Source: Citrobacter tructae (GTDB taxonomy: Bacteria > Pseudomonadota > Gammaproteobacteria > Enterobacterales > Enterobacteriaceae). From it: DNA of 64,000 nucleotides. The notes beneath the pieces are model-generated. The model had not been told where the DNA came from, made no database searches, and saw only the letters and a program-made list of their open reading frames with translations. Numbering within the stretch: the stretch's first letter is position 1; each line of letters opens with the position of its first letter. The position numbers and the translations under genes are program-made. Where the stretch lies: positions 1,302,001-1,366,000 of the forward strand of contig NZ_CP038469.1 of NCBI RefSeq assembly GCF_004684345.1, given 5' to 3'. Of this stretch, positions 38,068 through 48,972 are shown piece by piece.

Positions 38068-38361
38068 TTAACCTTTAGCGTCTGGTATATTTTGTTTTGC
38101 CACAGACAGATGCTGTTTGAGTAAATCTTCTGGCGGTGGCGGTAATTGTAAATAATAGCCCTGCTCGGTTAACGCCTGTTTTACTTTTTCAAGATCGGCG
38201 TTCACCAGTTTCTTGCGGCCATCAAGCGGTAAAATCATTGCCAGTTTCGGCTGACCAAAACCTTTCATCAGTTCTTCAGGAACACGAGAGAAATCGTCTT
38301 TTTTTTCGACATATAAATAGGTCTGGTCACGTTTGCTGCTTCGGTAGATCACACAAAACAT
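38068..38361 (-). CDS. ycgL: YcgL family protein
   Basis: A 97-residue cytoplasmic protein of the YcgL domain family ([57 protein letters not shown]). Structure is known for the family; function is not. It is divergent from minC and leads the leftward ycgLMN group. Confidence 0.92.
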   Translation of the reverse strand: MFCVIYRSSKRDQTYLYVEKKDDFSRVPEELMKGFGQPKLAMILPLDGRKKLVNADLEKVKQALTEQGYYLQLPPPPEDLLKQHLSVAKQNIPDAKG

Positions 38362-38487
38362 ATCTTTTACTCTGAATTCGCGGAATGGTGGCTTGCCTCA
38401 ATATAATACTGACTATAACATGCCTTATAGTCTTCGGAATATCACCCCGCACTGGGGATGATAAATAGCAAATTGAGTAAGGCCAGG

Positions 38488-39195
38488 ATGTCAAACACGC
38501 CAATCGAGCTTAAAGGCAGTAGCTTCACCTTATCAGTGGTTCACTTACACAAGGCAGAACCCGAGGTTATTCGTCAGGCGTTGGAAGACAAAATCGCGCA
38601 GGCTCCTGCTTTTTTAAAACATGCTCCCGTGGTGATCAACGTCAGTGGCCTTGAAAGCCCGGTAAACTGGCCAGCGCTGCAGAAAGTTGTCGCGTCTACC
38701 GGTCTGCGCATTATCGGCGTTAGCGGCTGCAAAGATGCCAAACTGAAGGCAGAAATCGACGAAATGGGCCTTCCTTTACTGACTGAAGGTAAAGAAAAAG
38801 CGCTGCGCACTGCCGCCATTGCTGAACCAGCTCCTGCCGCGCCAGTGCAAAACGTTACTCCCATCACAAAAACACGATTAATAAATGTCCCGGTTCGTTC
38901 CGGTCAGCGCATTTATGCACCACAATGTGATCTGATTGTTACAAGCCACGTCAGCGCAGGCGCTGAACTCATTGCTGACGGCAACATTCACGTTTATGGC
39001 ATGATGAGAGGCCGCGCACTGGCAGGTGCAAGCGGCGATCGTGAAGCACAAATTTTTTGTACCCATCTGACGGCAGAACTGGTGTCTATCGCAGGTGTTT
39101 ATTGGCTGAGTGATAAAATCCCAGCAGAATTTTATGGCAAAGCGGCGCGTCTGCAATTAGCAGAGAACGCTTTGACAGTTCAACCGTTGAATTGA
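38488..39195 (+). CDS. minC: Septum site-determining protein MinC
   Basis: A 235-residue division inhibitor. The N-terminal domain (about 1-105) blocks FtsZ polymerisation; the C-terminal beta-helix (about 130-235, [27 protein letters not shown]) binds MinD. A Pro/Ala linker separates them and is a few residues longer than in E. coli (231). The start is ATG at 38488 after CCAGG; the longer frame from 38458 is not needed. It is the first gene of minCDE. Confidence 0.95.
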   Translation: MSNTPIELKGSSFTLSVVHLHKAEPEVIRQALEDKIAQAPAFLKHAPVVINVSGLESPVNWPALQKVVASTGLRIIGVSGCKDAKLKAEIDEMGLPLLTEGKEKALRTAAIAEPAPAAPVQNVTPITKTRLINVPVRSGQRIYAPQCDLIVTSHVSAGAELIADGNIHVYGMMRGRALAGASGDREAQIFCTHLTAELVSIAGVYWLSDKIPAEFYGKAARLQLAENALTVQPLN

Positions 39196-39218
39196 TCCCT
39201 TTTTAACAAGGAATTTCT

Positions 39219-40031
39219 ATGGCACGCATTATTGTTGTTACTTCGGGTAAAGGGGGCGTTGGCAAAACCACCTCCAGCGCGGCCATCGCTACAGGTTTGG
39301 CCCAGAAGGGAAAGAAAACTGTCGTTATTGATTTTGATATCGGCCTGCGTAACCTCGATTTGATTATGGGTTGCGAACGCCGCGTCGTTTACGACTTCGT
39401 CAACGTTATTCAGGGCGATGCGTCGTTAAATCAGGCGTTAATCAAAGATAAGCGTACTGAAAATCTCTTTATTCTTCCGGCCTCACAGACTCGCGATAAA
39501 GACGCGCTGACGCGTGAAGGCGTCGCAAAAGTTCTGGATGACCTGAAATCGATGGACTTCGACTTCATCGTCTGCGACTCCCCGGCTGGTATTGAAACCG
39601 GCGCATTGATGGCATTATATTTTGCCGATGAAGCGATCATTACCACCAACCCGGAAGTGTCCTCAGTACGCGACTCTGACCGTATTCTGGGAATTCTGGC
39701 GTCGAAATCTCGCCGCGCAGAAAATGGTGAAGACCCGATTAAAGAACACCTGCTGCTTACGCGCTACAACCCGGGCCGCGTAAACAGAGGCGACATGCTC
39801 AGTATGGAAGACGTGCTGGAAATACTGCGAATCAAGCTGGTCGGCGTGATTCCGGAAGATCAGTCAGTCCTGCGCGCGTCTAACCAGGGTGAGCCGGTGA
39901 TTCTCGACATCGATGCTGATGCTGGTAAAGCCTATGCAGATACCGTAGACCGCCTGTTGGGAGAAGAACGTCCTTTCCGCTTCGTTGAAGAAGAGAAGAA
40001 AGGTTTCCTCAAACGCCTGTTCGGAGGATAA
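39219..40031 (+). CDS. minD: Septum site-determining ATPase MinD
   Basis: A 270-residue ParA/MinD ATPase, identical in length to E. coli. The deviant Walker A is SGKGGVGKTT (residues 9-18). The C-terminal amphipathic helix EEKKGFLKRLFGG binds the membrane. It recruits MinC to the membrane and oscillates pole to pole under MinE. It sits between minC and minE with 23 and 3-base gaps. Confidence 0.97.
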   Translation: MARIIVVTSGKGGVGKTTSSAAIATGLAQKGKKTVVIDFDIGLRNLDLIMGCERRVVYDFVNVIQGDASLNQALIKDKRTENLFILPASQTRDKDALTREGVAKVLDDLKSMDFDFIVCDSPAGIETGALMALYFADEAIITTNPEVSSVRDSDRILGILASKSRRAENGEDPIKEHLLLTRYNPGRVNRGDMLSMEDVLEILRIKLVGVIPEDQSVLRASNQGEPVILDIDADAGKAYADTVDRLLGEERPFRFVEEEKKGFLKRLFGG

Positions 40032-40034
40032 GTT

Positions 40035-40301
40035 ATGGCATTACTGGATTTTTTTCTCTCGCGGAAAAAGAGCACAGCAAACATCGCTAAAGAGCGGCTG
40101 CAGATCATTGTTGCGGAACGTCGTCGTAGTGACGCCGAACCGCATTATTTACCGCAGTTGAGGAAAGATATTCTCGACGTTATCTGTAAGTATGTACAAA
40201 TTGATCCTGAGATGGTCACCGTACAGCTTGAACAAAAAGATGGCGATATTTCTATCCTCGAGCTTAACGTGACATTACCAGAAGCAGAAGAGTCGAAATA
40301 A
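40035..40301 (+). CDS. minE: Topological specificity factor MinE
   Basis: An 88-residue protein, as in E. coli. The N-terminal [22 protein letters not shown] is the membrane and MinD-binding part; the rest is the dimerisation domain. It stimulates MinD ATPase and drives Min oscillation. It starts three bases after minD and is followed by a terminator. Confidence 0.97.
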   Translation: MALLDFFLSRKKSTANIAKERLQIIVAERRRSDAEPHYLPQLRKDILDVICKYVQIDPEMVTVQLEQKDGDISILELNVTLPEAEESK

Positions 40302-40330
40302 CCGCTTTTGTAAAACAGTCATGGTCATAA

Positions 40331-40356
40331 AAAGGGCAGATTATTCTGCCTTTTTA
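40331..40356. terminator. Bidirectional terminator between minE and dmlR
   Basis: GGGCAGA pairs with TCTGCC(C/T) around TTAT; A-run before and T-run after allow termination in both directions between the convergent genes. Confidence 0.82.
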
Positions 40357-40366
40357 TTTCTCACCA

Positions 40367-41284
40367 TTATTCCAGCGTAAACGTTGGATACTTCTCATCG
40401 AAATAGCGGCGTAAAAACTCAACCGTAATACGGATTTTTGCCGACATTGCCAGGCGAGAAACATAAACAGCCCATATATTTGCTGGCTGATAATACTCCG
40501 GTAATATTTGCACCAAATGCCCACTATAGATGTTATCGCAGACATCCCACCATGAACGCAGCGCAATACCCTGTCCATCCAGACACCACTGATGTACCAC
40601 TTCACCATGATTGGATGATAACGGGCCCGTGACTTTAATCGAATGCTCCCCCTCTTTATTGCGCATTTGCCAGATGCCAAACGGATGATCGCGCTCTTTA
40701 ATGACCAGACAGGGAAAGGTGGACAGATCATTTAATTGTTTCGGTGTGCCATGCTGTGCCACGAACGCTGGCGAGGCACACAGAATACGATAATTCGTCG
40801 CTAGCTTACGGGCGATCAAGTTGGGCGCAATATCATCCCCAATGCGAATATCGAGATCGACACCTTCACTCGCCAGATCCACAAGCCGATCTTCAACATC
40901 GAACCTGAGCTCCAACTGCGGATACTGTTTTGCCAGCGCAGACAGCGCCGGTGCCACCACCCGACGGCCAAATCCAAAGCTACTGATGATCCGCAGCGTT
41001 CCCTGTGGGATCTGACGGACATCTGACAGCTCATCCATCATTTGATCCACATCCTGTAGGATCCGCTGCGCCCATTCGTAAATCCTCTCCCCCTCTTCGG
41101 TGATGGCTACACGCCGGGTAGTCCGGTGTAACAACACCACATTCAGCGTCTGCTCCAGCAGGGCGATACGTTTGCTGATAAACGCAGGTGAAACGCCCAA
41201 CTCCTGCGCCACAGCGGCAAATCCGGCACGACGAGCCACCAGCATAAAGATGCGCAAATCATTTAACAGCGGCAGATTATTCAT
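40367..41284 (-). CDS. dmlR: LysR-type activator DmlR
   Basis: A 305-residue LysR regulator, close to E. coli DmlR (307). The winged helix (about 8-65) has FAAVAQELGVSPAFISKRIALLEQTLNVVLLHRTTRRVAITEEG; the effector domain follows. In E. coli it activates dmlA for growth on D-malate. The start is ATG at 41284 (MNNLPLLNDLRIF). It is divergent from dmlA across 103 bases, where its operator should lie. Confidence 0.92.
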   Translation of the reverse strand: MNNLPLLNDLRIFMLVARRAGFAAVAQELGVSPAFISKRIALLEQTLNVVLLHRTTRRVAITEEGERIYEWAQRILQDVDQMMDELSDVRQIPQGTLRIISSFGFGRRVVAPALSALAKQYPQLELRFDVEDRLVDLASEGVDLDIRIGDDIAPNLIARKLATNYRILCASPAFVAQHGTPKQLNDLSTFPCLVIKERDHPFGIWQMRNKEGEHSIKVTGPLSSNHGEVVHQWCLDGQGIALRSWWDVCDNIYSGHLVQILPEYYQPANIWAVYVSRLAMSAKIRITVEFLRRYFDEKYPTFTLE

Positions 41285-41387
41285 GATCTGTGTTTTATGT
41301 TTCACCAGTTAGGGGGATTAACTCTTAAACAGTCAATTATAGGATAAGGCGAAAGTCAATTTTGCTGGCATACAAGTGAGAGCTGCG

Positions 41388-42473
41388 ATGAAGAAAACCT
41401 GGCGTATTGCCGCGATTCCCGGTGATGGTATTGGTCAAGAAGTTCTGCCTGAAGGTATTCGTGTGCTTCAGGCCGCTGCCGAGCGTTGGGATCTTTCGCT
41501 CAGCTTTGAGCACATAGAATGGGCTAGCTGTGAGTACTATACGCATCACGGCAAGATGATGCCCGATGACTGGCATGAGCAACTGAAATCCTTCGATGCG
41601 ATCTATTTCGGGGCCGTAGGCTGGCCCGATACCGTGCCGGATCACATCTCCCTGTGGGGATCGTTACTCAAGTTCCGCCGTGAATTCGATCAGTACGTCA
41701 ATCTGCGTCCGGTACGTCTGTTTCCCGGCGTCCCCTGCCCGCTGGCGGGTAAAAAACCCGGCGACATCGATTTCTATGTCGTGCGTGAAAATACAGAAGG
41801 GGAATACTCGTCACTGGGTGGGCGAGTGAATGCGGGTACCGAACATGAACTGGTTATTCAGGAATCGGTATTTACCCGTCGTGGCGTTGACCGTATTTTG
41901 CGTTATGCATTTGAACTGGCGCAAAGCCGTCCGCGTAAAATACTGACCTCGGCCACCAAATCCAACGGCCTTGCCATCAGCATGCCCTACTGGGACGAAC
42001 GCGTCGAAGCGATGGCTGCACAGTATCCTGACATCCGCTGGGATAAACAGCATATTGATATTCTGTGCGCCCGTTTTGTTATGCAGCCTGAGCGTTTTGA
42101 CGTGGTGGTCGCCTCCAACCTGTTTGGCGATATTCTTTCTGATTTAGGCCCTGCCTGCACGGGAACAATCGGTATTGCACCTTCTGCCAACGTAAACCCA
42201 CAGCGCACCTTCCCGTCGCTGTTCGAACCGGTACACGGTTCAGCTCCCGATATCTACGGCAAGAATATCGCTAACCCAATTGCGACCATCTGGGCGGGTG
42301 CCATGATGCTGGATTTCCTCGGCAACGGTGATGCGAATTATCAGGCCGCGCACGATGGGATCGTGACGGCGATTGAACAGGTCATTGCCAGTGGCCCTAA
42401 AACGCCGGATATGCAAGGAAGTGCCACGACGCAACAGGTTGGTGAAGCAATTTACCAGGTCTTGCGGCGTTAA
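41388..42473 (+). CDS. dmlA: D-malate dehydrogenase (decarboxylating)
   Basis: A 361-residue enzyme, the same length as E. coli DmlA, of the isocitrate/isopropylmalate dehydrogenase family. It oxidises D-malate to pyruvate and CO2 with NAD+. Conserved metal and substrate segments are IPGDGIGQEVLPEG, VVRENTEGEYSSLGGR, and ASNLFGDILSDLGPACTGTIGIAPSAN. The start is ATG at 41388 rather than GTG at 41376. dmlRA lies between minE and rnd. Confidence 0.94.
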   Translation: MKKTWRIAAIPGDGIGQEVLPEGIRVLQAAAERWDLSLSFEHIEWASCEYYTHHGKMMPDDWHEQLKSFDAIYFGAVGWPDTVPDHISLWGSLLKFRREFDQYVNLRPVRLFPGVPCPLAGKKPGDIDFYVVRENTEGEYSSLGGRVNAGTEHELVIQESVFTRRGVDRILRYAFELAQSRPRKILTSATKSNGLAISMPYWDERVEAMAAQYPDIRWDKQHIDILCARFVMQPERFDVVVASNLFGDILSDLGPACTGTIGIAPSANVNPQRTFPSLFEPVHGSAPDIYGKNIANPIATIWAGAMMLDFLGNGDANYQAAHDGIVTAIEQVIASGPKTPDMQGSATTQQVGEAIYQVLRR

Positions 42474-42489
42474 CCGTCATCCCACTATA

Positions 42490-42516
42490 AACGGGAGCAT
42501 CCGGCTCCCGTTTTTG
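42490..42516 (+). terminator. Intrinsic terminator of dmlA
   Basis: ACGGGAGC with GCTCCCGT stem, short loop and T-run, just before the convergent rnd gene end. Confidence 0.85.
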
Positions 42517-42521
42517 CTCGC

Positions 42522-43649
42522 TTACTGTGAATATTCCAGCAATAGTGCGTTCAGGCGCTCGGCCATCAGCTCACCACGCCAGCCGGAAATTAGCTCAGGC
42601 AAGGAAGACTTCGGCTTTAATTTCCAGTGCCAGTTAAGCAACTGGTTAATCTGACGGCGGGAAGCCAGCAGCTCAATGCTAAGATTGTGTTCCGCGCTCA
42701 CTTCAGCAACCAGCGTCTTAATGGCTTTGAATGCTTTGCGATAGCCTGGCATATCCATCAGGTTCAGCAGCGGTTCGGGTAATGATGCTTCCGGCAGGGC
42801 CAGTGCCTTCTCCACTAACGAAATCAGCGTTTTGCCGTGGAAACGAATTTCACTACCGGAAAGACCGAGGCTGTCCAGTTCACCCAGACTGCCCGGCATA
42901 TAGCGCGCCACTGACCACAGGTGCTCTTCTCGTACCACAAAGTTCACTGCCAGGTCGCGTTCACGCGCTTTTCGCAGTCGCCAGTCGGCCAGCAGCTGCA
43001 GGCAGGCAAGCTGGCGGGTACGCAGTTGCCAGGCGTTGGTAATATCACGCCACGCATCCTCAGGCGCCAGTACTTCCTGGCGACGCTGCTGCATGAGACG
43101 GCATTCATCCAACGCGGCCGGTAGCCAGCCGGAGGCATCGGTTTCTGCCATCAGCTTTGCGGTGATCGGTAATAAATACCAGACGTCCGCAGCGGCATAC
43201 TCACACTGACGCTCGGTCAACGGTCGGGCCAGCCAGTCAGTACGGGATTCGCTTTTGTCCAGCGCCACCCCCGTAAACTCTTCCACCATCGCGGCAAATC
43301 CCCACGACAGCGGACGACCGCAAAACGCGGCCAGAATTTGAGTATCAATCAGCGGCTGCGGAAGTTCGCCAAAGGTGTTGAGAAACACTTCCAGGTCTTC
43401 GCTTCCCGCATGCAGGAATTTGGTTATCGTGGTGTCGCGCAGAATGGCTCGCAGCGGAGACCAGTCGGTGATCTCCAGCGGATCGATTAGAGCAACGTGT
43501 TTGCCGTCAAACAGCTGAATGAGCCCCAGCTGCGGATAATAGGTACGCGTGCGAACAAATTCAGTATCCAGGGCAATCGCCGGAAACTCACGAACGGCTT
43601 CGCACAGCGTGGCCAACGCGTCGTCCGTGGTAATCATTTGGTAATTCAA
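42522..43649 (-). CDS. rnd: Ribonuclease D
   Basis: A 375-residue 3'-5' exoribonuclease (DEDD family), same length as E. coli RNase D. Asp28/Glu30 in ALDTEFVR, Asp in LHAGSEDLEVF, and YAAADVWYLLP form the catalytic site; two HRDC domains follow. It trims tRNA 3' ends. The gene begins with TTG at 43649, as in E. coli, where the UUG start is known to limit expression. It lies downstream of fadD on the same strand. Confidence 0.95.
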   Translation of the reverse strand: MNYQMITTDDALATLCEAVREFPAIALDTEFVRTRTYYPQLGLIQLFDGKHVALIDPLEITDWSPLRAILRDTTITKFLHAGSEDLEVFLNTFGELPQPLIDTQILAAFCGRPLSWGFAAMVEEFTGVALDKSESRTDWLARPLTERQCEYAAADVWYLLPITAKLMAETDASGWLPAALDECRLMQQRRQEVLAPEDAWRDITNAWQLRTRQLACLQLLADWRLRKARERDLAVNFVVREEHLWSVARYMPGSLGELDSLGLSGSEIRFHGKTLISLVEKALALPEASLPEPLLNLMDMPGYRKAFKAIKTLVAEVSAEHNLSIELLASRRQINQLLNWHWKLKPKSSLPELISGWRGELMAERLNALLLEYSQ

Positions 43650-43671
43650 ATCGTGCTCTCTCAGGTTTGCG

Positions 43672-43702
43672 CCAAAAAAAACGCCGGATTAACCGGCGCT
43701 TT
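43672..43702 (-). terminator. Intrinsic terminator of fadD
   Basis: On the minus strand GCGCCGG, a short loop, CCGGCG and eight T residues; located between the fadD stop and the rnd start. Confidence 0.88.
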
Positions 43703-43721
43703 CTGATGACTGACTTAACGC

Positions 43722-45407
43722 TCAGCCTTTATTGTCCACTTTGCCACGGGCTTCGTCACGCAATTCTCGTCGCAAAATTTTGCCAACGTTAGATTTTGGC
43801 AACTCATCACGGAATTCCACCAGCTTCGGAACCTTGTAGCCGGTCAACTGACGGCGACAGAACGTAATCAGCGCTTCATCGGTGAGTGACGCGTCTTTCT
43901 TCACGACAAAAATCTTCACAGCTTCACCGCTGCTACCCGAGGGCACGCCCACCGCGGCAACTTCCTGCACACCAGGATGTTGCATCACCACGTCTTCAAT
44001 TTCGTTCGGATAAACGTTAAAACCGGAGACCAGGATCATATCTTTTTTGCGATCGACGATGCGCAAGAAGCCTTCATCGTCCATCACCGCGATATCACCG
44101 GTGTGCAACCAGCCGTCTTTGACAATTTCATCGGTCGCATCAGGGCGCTGCCAGTAACCCAGCATCACCTGCGGGCCTTTCACGCACAATTCACCCGGCT
44201 CGCCCGGCGGGACTTCGTTATCGTCATCATCCACCAGTTTAACCTCGGTGGAGGGAACCGGCAGGCCAATACTGCCGCTGTGATAGTCAATATCGTGCGG
44301 GTTGACGCTCACCAACGGCGAACACTCAGTCAGGCCATAACCTTCCAGCAAATATTGGCCGGTCAGCTTCACCCAACGTTCTGCAACCGCCTGCTGAACG
44401 GGCATACCGCCCCCCGCAGAGAGATGCAGCGACGAGAAGTCCAGTTGCTGGAACTCTTTGTTGTTCAACAAGGCGTTAAATAGCGTGTTGACACCGGTCA
44501 TGGCAGTAAACGGGTATTTCGCCAGTTCTTTCACCAGGCCCGGAATATCACGTGGGTTCGTGATCAGTACGTTTTGACCACCCAGTTCAATAAACAGCAG
44601 GCAGTTCATCGTCAACGCGAAAATGTGATACAGCGGTAGCGCGGTTATGACCAGCTCTTTACCCGGATGCAGCAACGGACCGTAGGTGGCATGAACCTGT
44701 TCGAGATTAGCCAGCATATTGCGGTGCGTGAGCATTGCGCCTTTCGCCACGCCGGTAGTGCCACCGGTATATTGCAGGAAGGCTAAATCCTCGGACACCA
44801 CTTCAGGCTTCACATACTGCATGCGATAGCCGTTTTGCAACGCGCTGCGAAACGAGATGGCATCAGGCAGATGATATTTCGGCACCAGACGCTTGATGTA
44901 CTTCACCACAAAGTTAACCAGCGTCCCTTTGGCGGTAGAAAGCTGATCGCCCATTCGCGTCAGGATCACATGCTGAACCGACGTTTTATCGACGACTTTC
45001 TCCAGCGTGTGGGCAAAGTTGGAGACAATCACAATCGCTGTCGCGCCGCTGTCATTGAGCTGATGCTCCAGCTCACGCGGTGTGTACAAAGGGTTCACGT
45101 TTACCACGATCATGCCGGCACGCAGAATACCAAACAGCGCCACAGGATACTGCAGCAGGTTCGGCATCATCAGCGCAACACGATCGCCCTTTTTCAGCCC
45201 TAACCCCTGTTGTAAATACGCCGCAAATGCCCGGCTGCGCTCTTCAAGTTTGCGGAAGGTCATCACCTCCCCCATATTCACGAACGCAGGCTGATCAGCA
45301 TAACGCCTTACTGAATGTTCAAAGAGTTCCACCAGGGATTGATAACGGTCAGGATTGATCTCCGCGGGAACACCTGCGGGATAACGGTTAAGCCAAACCT
45401 TTTTCAA
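43722..45407 (-). CDS. fadD: Long-chain fatty acyl-CoA synthetase
   Basis: A 561-residue peripheral inner-membrane enzyme, identical in length to E. coli FadD. It activates incoming fatty acids to acyl-CoA. The ATP/AMP motif [13 protein letters not shown], the [12 protein letters not shown] segment and the FACS signature region ending [28 protein letters not shown] are intact. The start is TTG at 45407 ([12 protein letters not shown]), with AGAGGTG seven bases upstream; upstream ATG/GTG starts have no support. A FadR box lies about 70 bases upstream. Confidence 0.96.
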   Translation of the reverse strand: MKKVWLNRYPAGVPAEINPDRYQSLVELFEHSVRRYADQPAFVNMGEVMTFRKLEERSRAFAAYLQQGLGLKKGDRVALMMPNLLQYPVALFGILRAGMIVVNVNPLYTPRELEHQLNDSGATAIVIVSNFAHTLEKVVDKTSVQHVILTRMGDQLSTAKGTLVNFVVKYIKRLVPKYHLPDAISFRSALQNGYRMQYVKPEVVSEDLAFLQYTGGTTGVAKGAMLTHRNMLANLEQVHATYGPLLHPGKELVITALPLYHIFALTMNCLLFIELGGQNVLITNPRDIPGLVKELAKYPFTAMTGVNTLFNALLNNKEFQQLDFSSLHLSAGGGMPVQQAVAERWVKLTGQYLLEGYGLTECSPLVSVNPHDIDYHSGSIGLPVPSTEVKLVDDDDNEVPPGEPGELCVKGPQVMLGYWQRPDATDEIVKDGWLHTGDIAVMDDEGFLRIVDRKKDMILVSGFNVYPNEIEDVVMQHPGVQEVAAVGVPSGSSGEAVKIFVVKKDASLTDEALITFCRRQLTGYKVPKLVEFRDELPKSNVGKILRRELRDEARGKVDNKG

Positions 45408-45479
45408 TACATCACCTCTAAAATGCGTATTCGTCGTCATCACAACCCCAGACCATAAACAAACTGTTAACATAATATT

Positions 45480-45496
45480 AACTCAGCGTACCAGTT
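45480..45496. promoter_or_regulatory. FadR operator of fadD
   Basis: On the minus strand AACTGGTACGCTGAGTT, a close match to the FadR consensus AACTGGTCnGACnnGTT. FadR, encoded at 33145, would repress fadD here until acyl-CoA accumulates. Confidence 0.85.
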
Positions 45497-45611
45497 TGTT
45501 TATTACACAACGACAAGGTTGCGAAGCACGTCACTATTTATTTTTCTTATATCCATATGAATGCAGAAACAGCGGACACGCCGCTGCTTCTTTTTCAAAT
45601 AAATCAATTGG

Positions 45612-46196
45612 TTATTCTGTAACTATCGTCTGAACCTGTGCCGGCCCCGGATTGTACCATCCCCATCCGCCATAACCGCCGTATCGCCAGCCACGCGCGC
45701 CGTAGAACCAGGGATCGATGGGCTGCGGAGGCATCACTATCTGCTGAGTAATATGCCAGCGTTTATAACCGGTTACCTGCATCAGCATGAACTTATACGG
45801 CGTACTGCCAATTTTACCGTCCACCGCGCCGCTAATCGGCCCCACGACTGTGACCAATTGCCCACGGAAATCCACCGGATCGAGAAAACCGTTAACATCG
45901 GCATAAATTCGCCCGCGCGAAGCCTCACCCAGAATCGGGCGTGCGCCGCTGTCGAGAGGAACAGTGGCAATCTCAAGTCGGGATTTCCCCTGCTGGTTCT
46001 GAATGTCCACCACTTTGCCGCCAAAGCGTGCTTCCTGCCCGACGTACAGTTGGGGCGCATTCATTACCCGCACCAGATCCTGTTGCGGCGTTGGGCTTGA
46101 ACCTTTAATCGCATCAGGAATGGTGACACAACCGCTTAGCGATAACGCTAATACGCTTGCCAGCACACCTTTCATTAATTGCTTTTGAACCGCCAT
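45612..46196 (-). CDS. yeaY: Slp-family outer-membrane lipoprotein YeaY
   Basis: A 194-residue lipoprotein of the Slp family (E. coli YeaY about 193). Signal peptide with lipobox LSGC gives a lipidated Cys near 22. The domain runs [28 protein letters not shown] to [13 protein letters not shown], and the tail is a Gly/Tyr/Trp-rich segment. Function is unknown; E. coli yeaY responds to sigma-E. The start is ATG at 46196. Confidence 0.93.
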   Translation of the reverse strand: MAVQKQLMKGVLASVLALSLSGCVTIPDAIKGSSPTPQQDLVRVMNAPQLYVGQEARFGGKVVDIQNQQGKSRLEIATVPLDSGARPILGEASRGRIYADVNGFLDPVDFRGQLVTVVGPISGAVDGKIGSTPYKFMLMQVTGYKRWHITQQIVMPPQPIDPWFYGARGWRYGGYGGWGWYNPGPAQVQTIVTE

Positions 46197-46299
46197 GTGC
46201 GACTCCCTTTTCTTAGCGCCTGCCCCGGTGCACTTCAAACTGCTGCGCATTCATCACGTTGAGTCAGTTTGAATTCATCGGGGGATGTACTACTAAGAT

Positions 46300-46995
46300 T
46301 CATTCTTTACCGGGAAGTTTCTTCCACGCTACGGTGTTACGTAAATAAACCGGCTCAGCATGTTCAACTGCCACGGTCTTACCGGCTGCCAACATTTGCG
46401 TAGCGACAGGCAGCATATCTTCAGCCGCCGGAAGCAGAACATCGCCATCACGGAGCGCCAGACCACTGTCTTTACCCAGTTCAGGCCATGCAGGCCAGCC
46501 CGTGCCAACCGTCATCCAGTCGCCGGAAAGCTGCAGAAGTCGTTCATGAACCTGTTCCGGAGTTAACACCGCTTCGGTCTCTTCGCCGTGCCAGATGCCG
46601 TTTTCATCGCGCTGATATTCAGCCCAATAGACTTCGCCCATGCGCGCATCAATTGCGGCCAACACGCGCGTTGCGCCGTTTTTGCGCCAGGCACCCTGCG
46701 CCATGGTTGCCAACGTGGACACGCCGATCATCGGTAAGTTTGCGCCTAACGCTAACCCCTGAGCAATGCCAATACCAATACGCACGCCAGTGAAACTGCC
46801 GGGACCGCGCCCGAACGCCAGGGCGTCGATATCCGTTAATACGACATCGCCAGCGCTCAGGATATCCTGAACCATCGGCAGGATCCGTTGGGTATGTTCT
46901 CGTGGGCAAAGCTCAAAAAGAGCATTGATATTACCGTCATTCCACAGGGCGACAGAGCACGCCTCTGTGGCGGTATCGATAGCCAGAATTCGCAT
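46300..46995 (-). CDS. tsaB: tRNA t6A37 biosynthesis protein TsaB
   Basis: A 231-residue member of the ASKHA fold, the length of E. coli TsaB (YeaZ). It opens with [17 protein letters not shown] and contains [23 protein letters not shown]. It is a non-catalytic partner of TsaD and TsaE in making N6-threonylcarbamoyladenosine on tRNAs reading ANN codons. It is downstream of yoaA on the same strand, as in E. coli. Confidence 0.95.
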   Translation of the reverse strand: MRILAIDTATEACSVALWNDGNINALFELCPREHTQRILPMVQDILSAGDVVLTDIDALAFGRGPGSFTGVRIGIGIAQGLALGANLPMIGVSTLATMAQGAWRKNGATRVLAAIDARMGEVYWAEYQRDENGIWHGEETEAVLTPEQVHERLLQLSGDWMTVGTGWPAWPELGKDSGLALRDGDVLLPAAEDMLPVATQMLAAGKTVAVEHAEPVYLRNTVAWKKLPGKE

Positions 46996-47053
46996 GGGTC
47001 TTCGTGATCAGATCAATAAATTTGGCGCGTATCTTAGCACAGTCTGTAACAAA

Positions 47054-48964
47054 TTACTCTGTCGTTGGTATGGCAAGAAAGCGAACCGCGCGGGCAATGT
47101 CACGTGTGCGAGGTGCCGGTGGCAGACTCGCCAGGAAGGTCGCACCGTAGGGACGCATCACTAAGCGGTTATCACAAATCACCAGTACGCCGCGATCGTC
47201 TGCATCGCGAATCAAGCGCCCCACCCCCTGCTTTAACGTGATCACCGCATCAGGGAGTTGAACTTCATCAAACGGATCACCGCCACGCAGACGACAGTCT
47301 TCCATCCGTGCTTTTAACAGCGGATCGTCCGGTGAGGTAAACGGCAGCTTGTCGATAATGACCAGAGACAACGTGTCACCTCGCACGTCCACCCCTTCCC
47401 AGAAGCTGCTGGTCGCCACCAGCAAGGCATTCCCTGCGCTGACAAACTGTTGCAACAGTTGCCCTTTGCTGGTCTCCCCCTGCAACAGGACCGGAAGCGT
47501 CATAGTGGCGCGAAACTGCTCCGCCAGGTCGCGCATCATCGCGTGTGAGGTGCACAGCATAAAGCAGCGGCCATTATTGGCTTCAATAATGGGTCGCAGC
47601 ATGTTGGCCAATTGACGCGCCGCCCCCGGTTGGTTGGTTTGCGGGAGATTGCGTGGTACACACAGTAACGCCTGGCGCGTGTAATCAAAGGGGCTCGGCA
47701 ACAACATCGACTCTGCCTGCTCAATTCCCAGTCGCGCAGTAAAGTGGTGAAGATCGTCGTTTACCGACAGCGTGGCGGAGGTAAAGATCCAGCAGCCCGG
47801 CTTTTGGTCCATCACTTCTTTGAATTTATCCGCTACAGAGAGCGGTGTCAGTGCCAGGGTGAAATGCCGCGAGGTGCATTCATACCAGTAACTGAATCCC
47901 GGCTGGTTGATCTCTTTCAGGCGCTTCAACCGGGCACGATATAGCGTGGCGCGCTCAAACGCGGCGTCCAATAGCGCCGAACGTCCGAGCGACAGTTTCG
48001 CCACGTCGTAGCACAGTTCCAGTGTGTCATCGAGCAGTAAGAATGCCCGCTGAATACGCTGGTCCGCCAGCAGTTCACGCAGGTTGCCACGATAGCCAGG
48101 TTCGCCCAGTTGTAGACGAAAATCCTGCGCACTTTGCGCCAGGCGGTCGGCGCATTTTTGCAGCTGCTGGGTGTCTTTCAACTCGGTGCGGTACGCAATG
48201 GTAATGTCTTTGGCCAGATCGAGCAGTTGTCGGCTGGAGAGTGACTGACCAAAATACTGGCTGGCGATATCCGGTAGCTGATGGGCTTCATCGAAGATCA
48301 TCACGTCAGCTTCCGGGATCAGCTCCCCAAACCCACTCTCTTTCACTACCATATCAGCGAGAAACAGGTGATGGTTGACCACGACCACATCAGCGTCCAT
48401 GGCTTTTTTACGCGCTTTAACGACAAAACAGTCTTTATACAGCGGGCAGTCGCTGCCCAGACAGTTGTCGTTGGTACTGGTCACCAGCGGCCAGGCGTGT
48501 GAGTCTTCTGCCACGCTAATGCAGGTGCTGATGTCGCCATCAACGGTTTGATTCGACCACGAACGCAGCAAGATCACGTCGCTTAAGGTTTGCACTGGCA
48601 GGTCACCGCCCGCCAGCGCCTGTTGTTCAAGGCGTTCCAGACACAGGTAGTTGGAGCGCCCTTTCAGCAGCGCCAGTTTACCGGTGAATTCCAGCGCTTT
48701 TGCCACAGTGGGGAGATCGCGACTGTAGAGTTGATCCTGCAGCGCTTTCGATCCCGTAGAGATAATCACTTTCTTGCCGGCGCGCAGCGCGGGCGCAAGG
48801 TAAGCGTAGGTTTTCCCTGTACCGGTCCCGGCTTCTACGACAAGCGGCTGTGATTTTTCAATGGCATGCGCGACGGCGACGGCCATCTGTCGCTGTGGTT
48901 CACGCGGTTTAAAACCTGGTATCGCTTTCGCCAACTGACCGTCTGCTGCAAAATCGTCCGTCAC
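47054..48964 (-). CDS. yoaA: DinG/XPD-family DNA helicase YoaA
   Basis: A 636-residue SF2 helicase, the E. coli YoaA length. Walker A VEAGTGTGKTYAYLAP (about 44-59), DEAH in MIFDEAHQLPD, and an iron-sulfur cysteine set (CISVAED region, NDNCLGSDC and LYKDCFVV). In E. coli YoaA works with HolC of the DNA polymerase III clamp loader in repair of stalled forks. It begins with GTG at 48964. A LexA box nine bases upstream makes it an SOS gene. Confidence 0.95.
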   Translation of the reverse strand: MTDDFAADGQLAKAIPGFKPREPQRQMAVAVAHAIEKSQPLVVEAGTGTGKTYAYLAPALRAGKKVIISTGSKALQDQLYSRDLPTVAKALEFTGKLALLKGRSNYLCLERLEQQALAGGDLPVQTLSDVILLRSWSNQTVDGDISTCISVAEDSHAWPLVTSTNDNCLGSDCPLYKDCFVVKARKKAMDADVVVVNHHLFLADMVVKESGFGELIPEADVMIFDEAHQLPDIASQYFGQSLSSRQLLDLAKDITIAYRTELKDTQQLQKCADRLAQSAQDFRLQLGEPGYRGNLRELLADQRIQRAFLLLDDTLELCYDVAKLSLGRSALLDAAFERATLYRARLKRLKEINQPGFSYWYECTSRHFTLALTPLSVADKFKEVMDQKPGCWIFTSATLSVNDDLHHFTARLGIEQAESMLLPSPFDYTRQALLCVPRNLPQTNQPGAARQLANMLRPIIEANNGRCFMLCTSHAMMRDLAEQFRATMTLPVLLQGETSKGQLLQQFVSAGNALLVATSSFWEGVDVRGDTLSLVIIDKLPFTSPDDPLLKARMEDCRLRGGDPFDEVQLPDAVITLKQGVGRLIRDADDRGVLVICDNRLVMRPYGATFLASLPPAPRTRDIARAVRFLAIPTTE

Positions 48965-48972
48965 ACTACCCC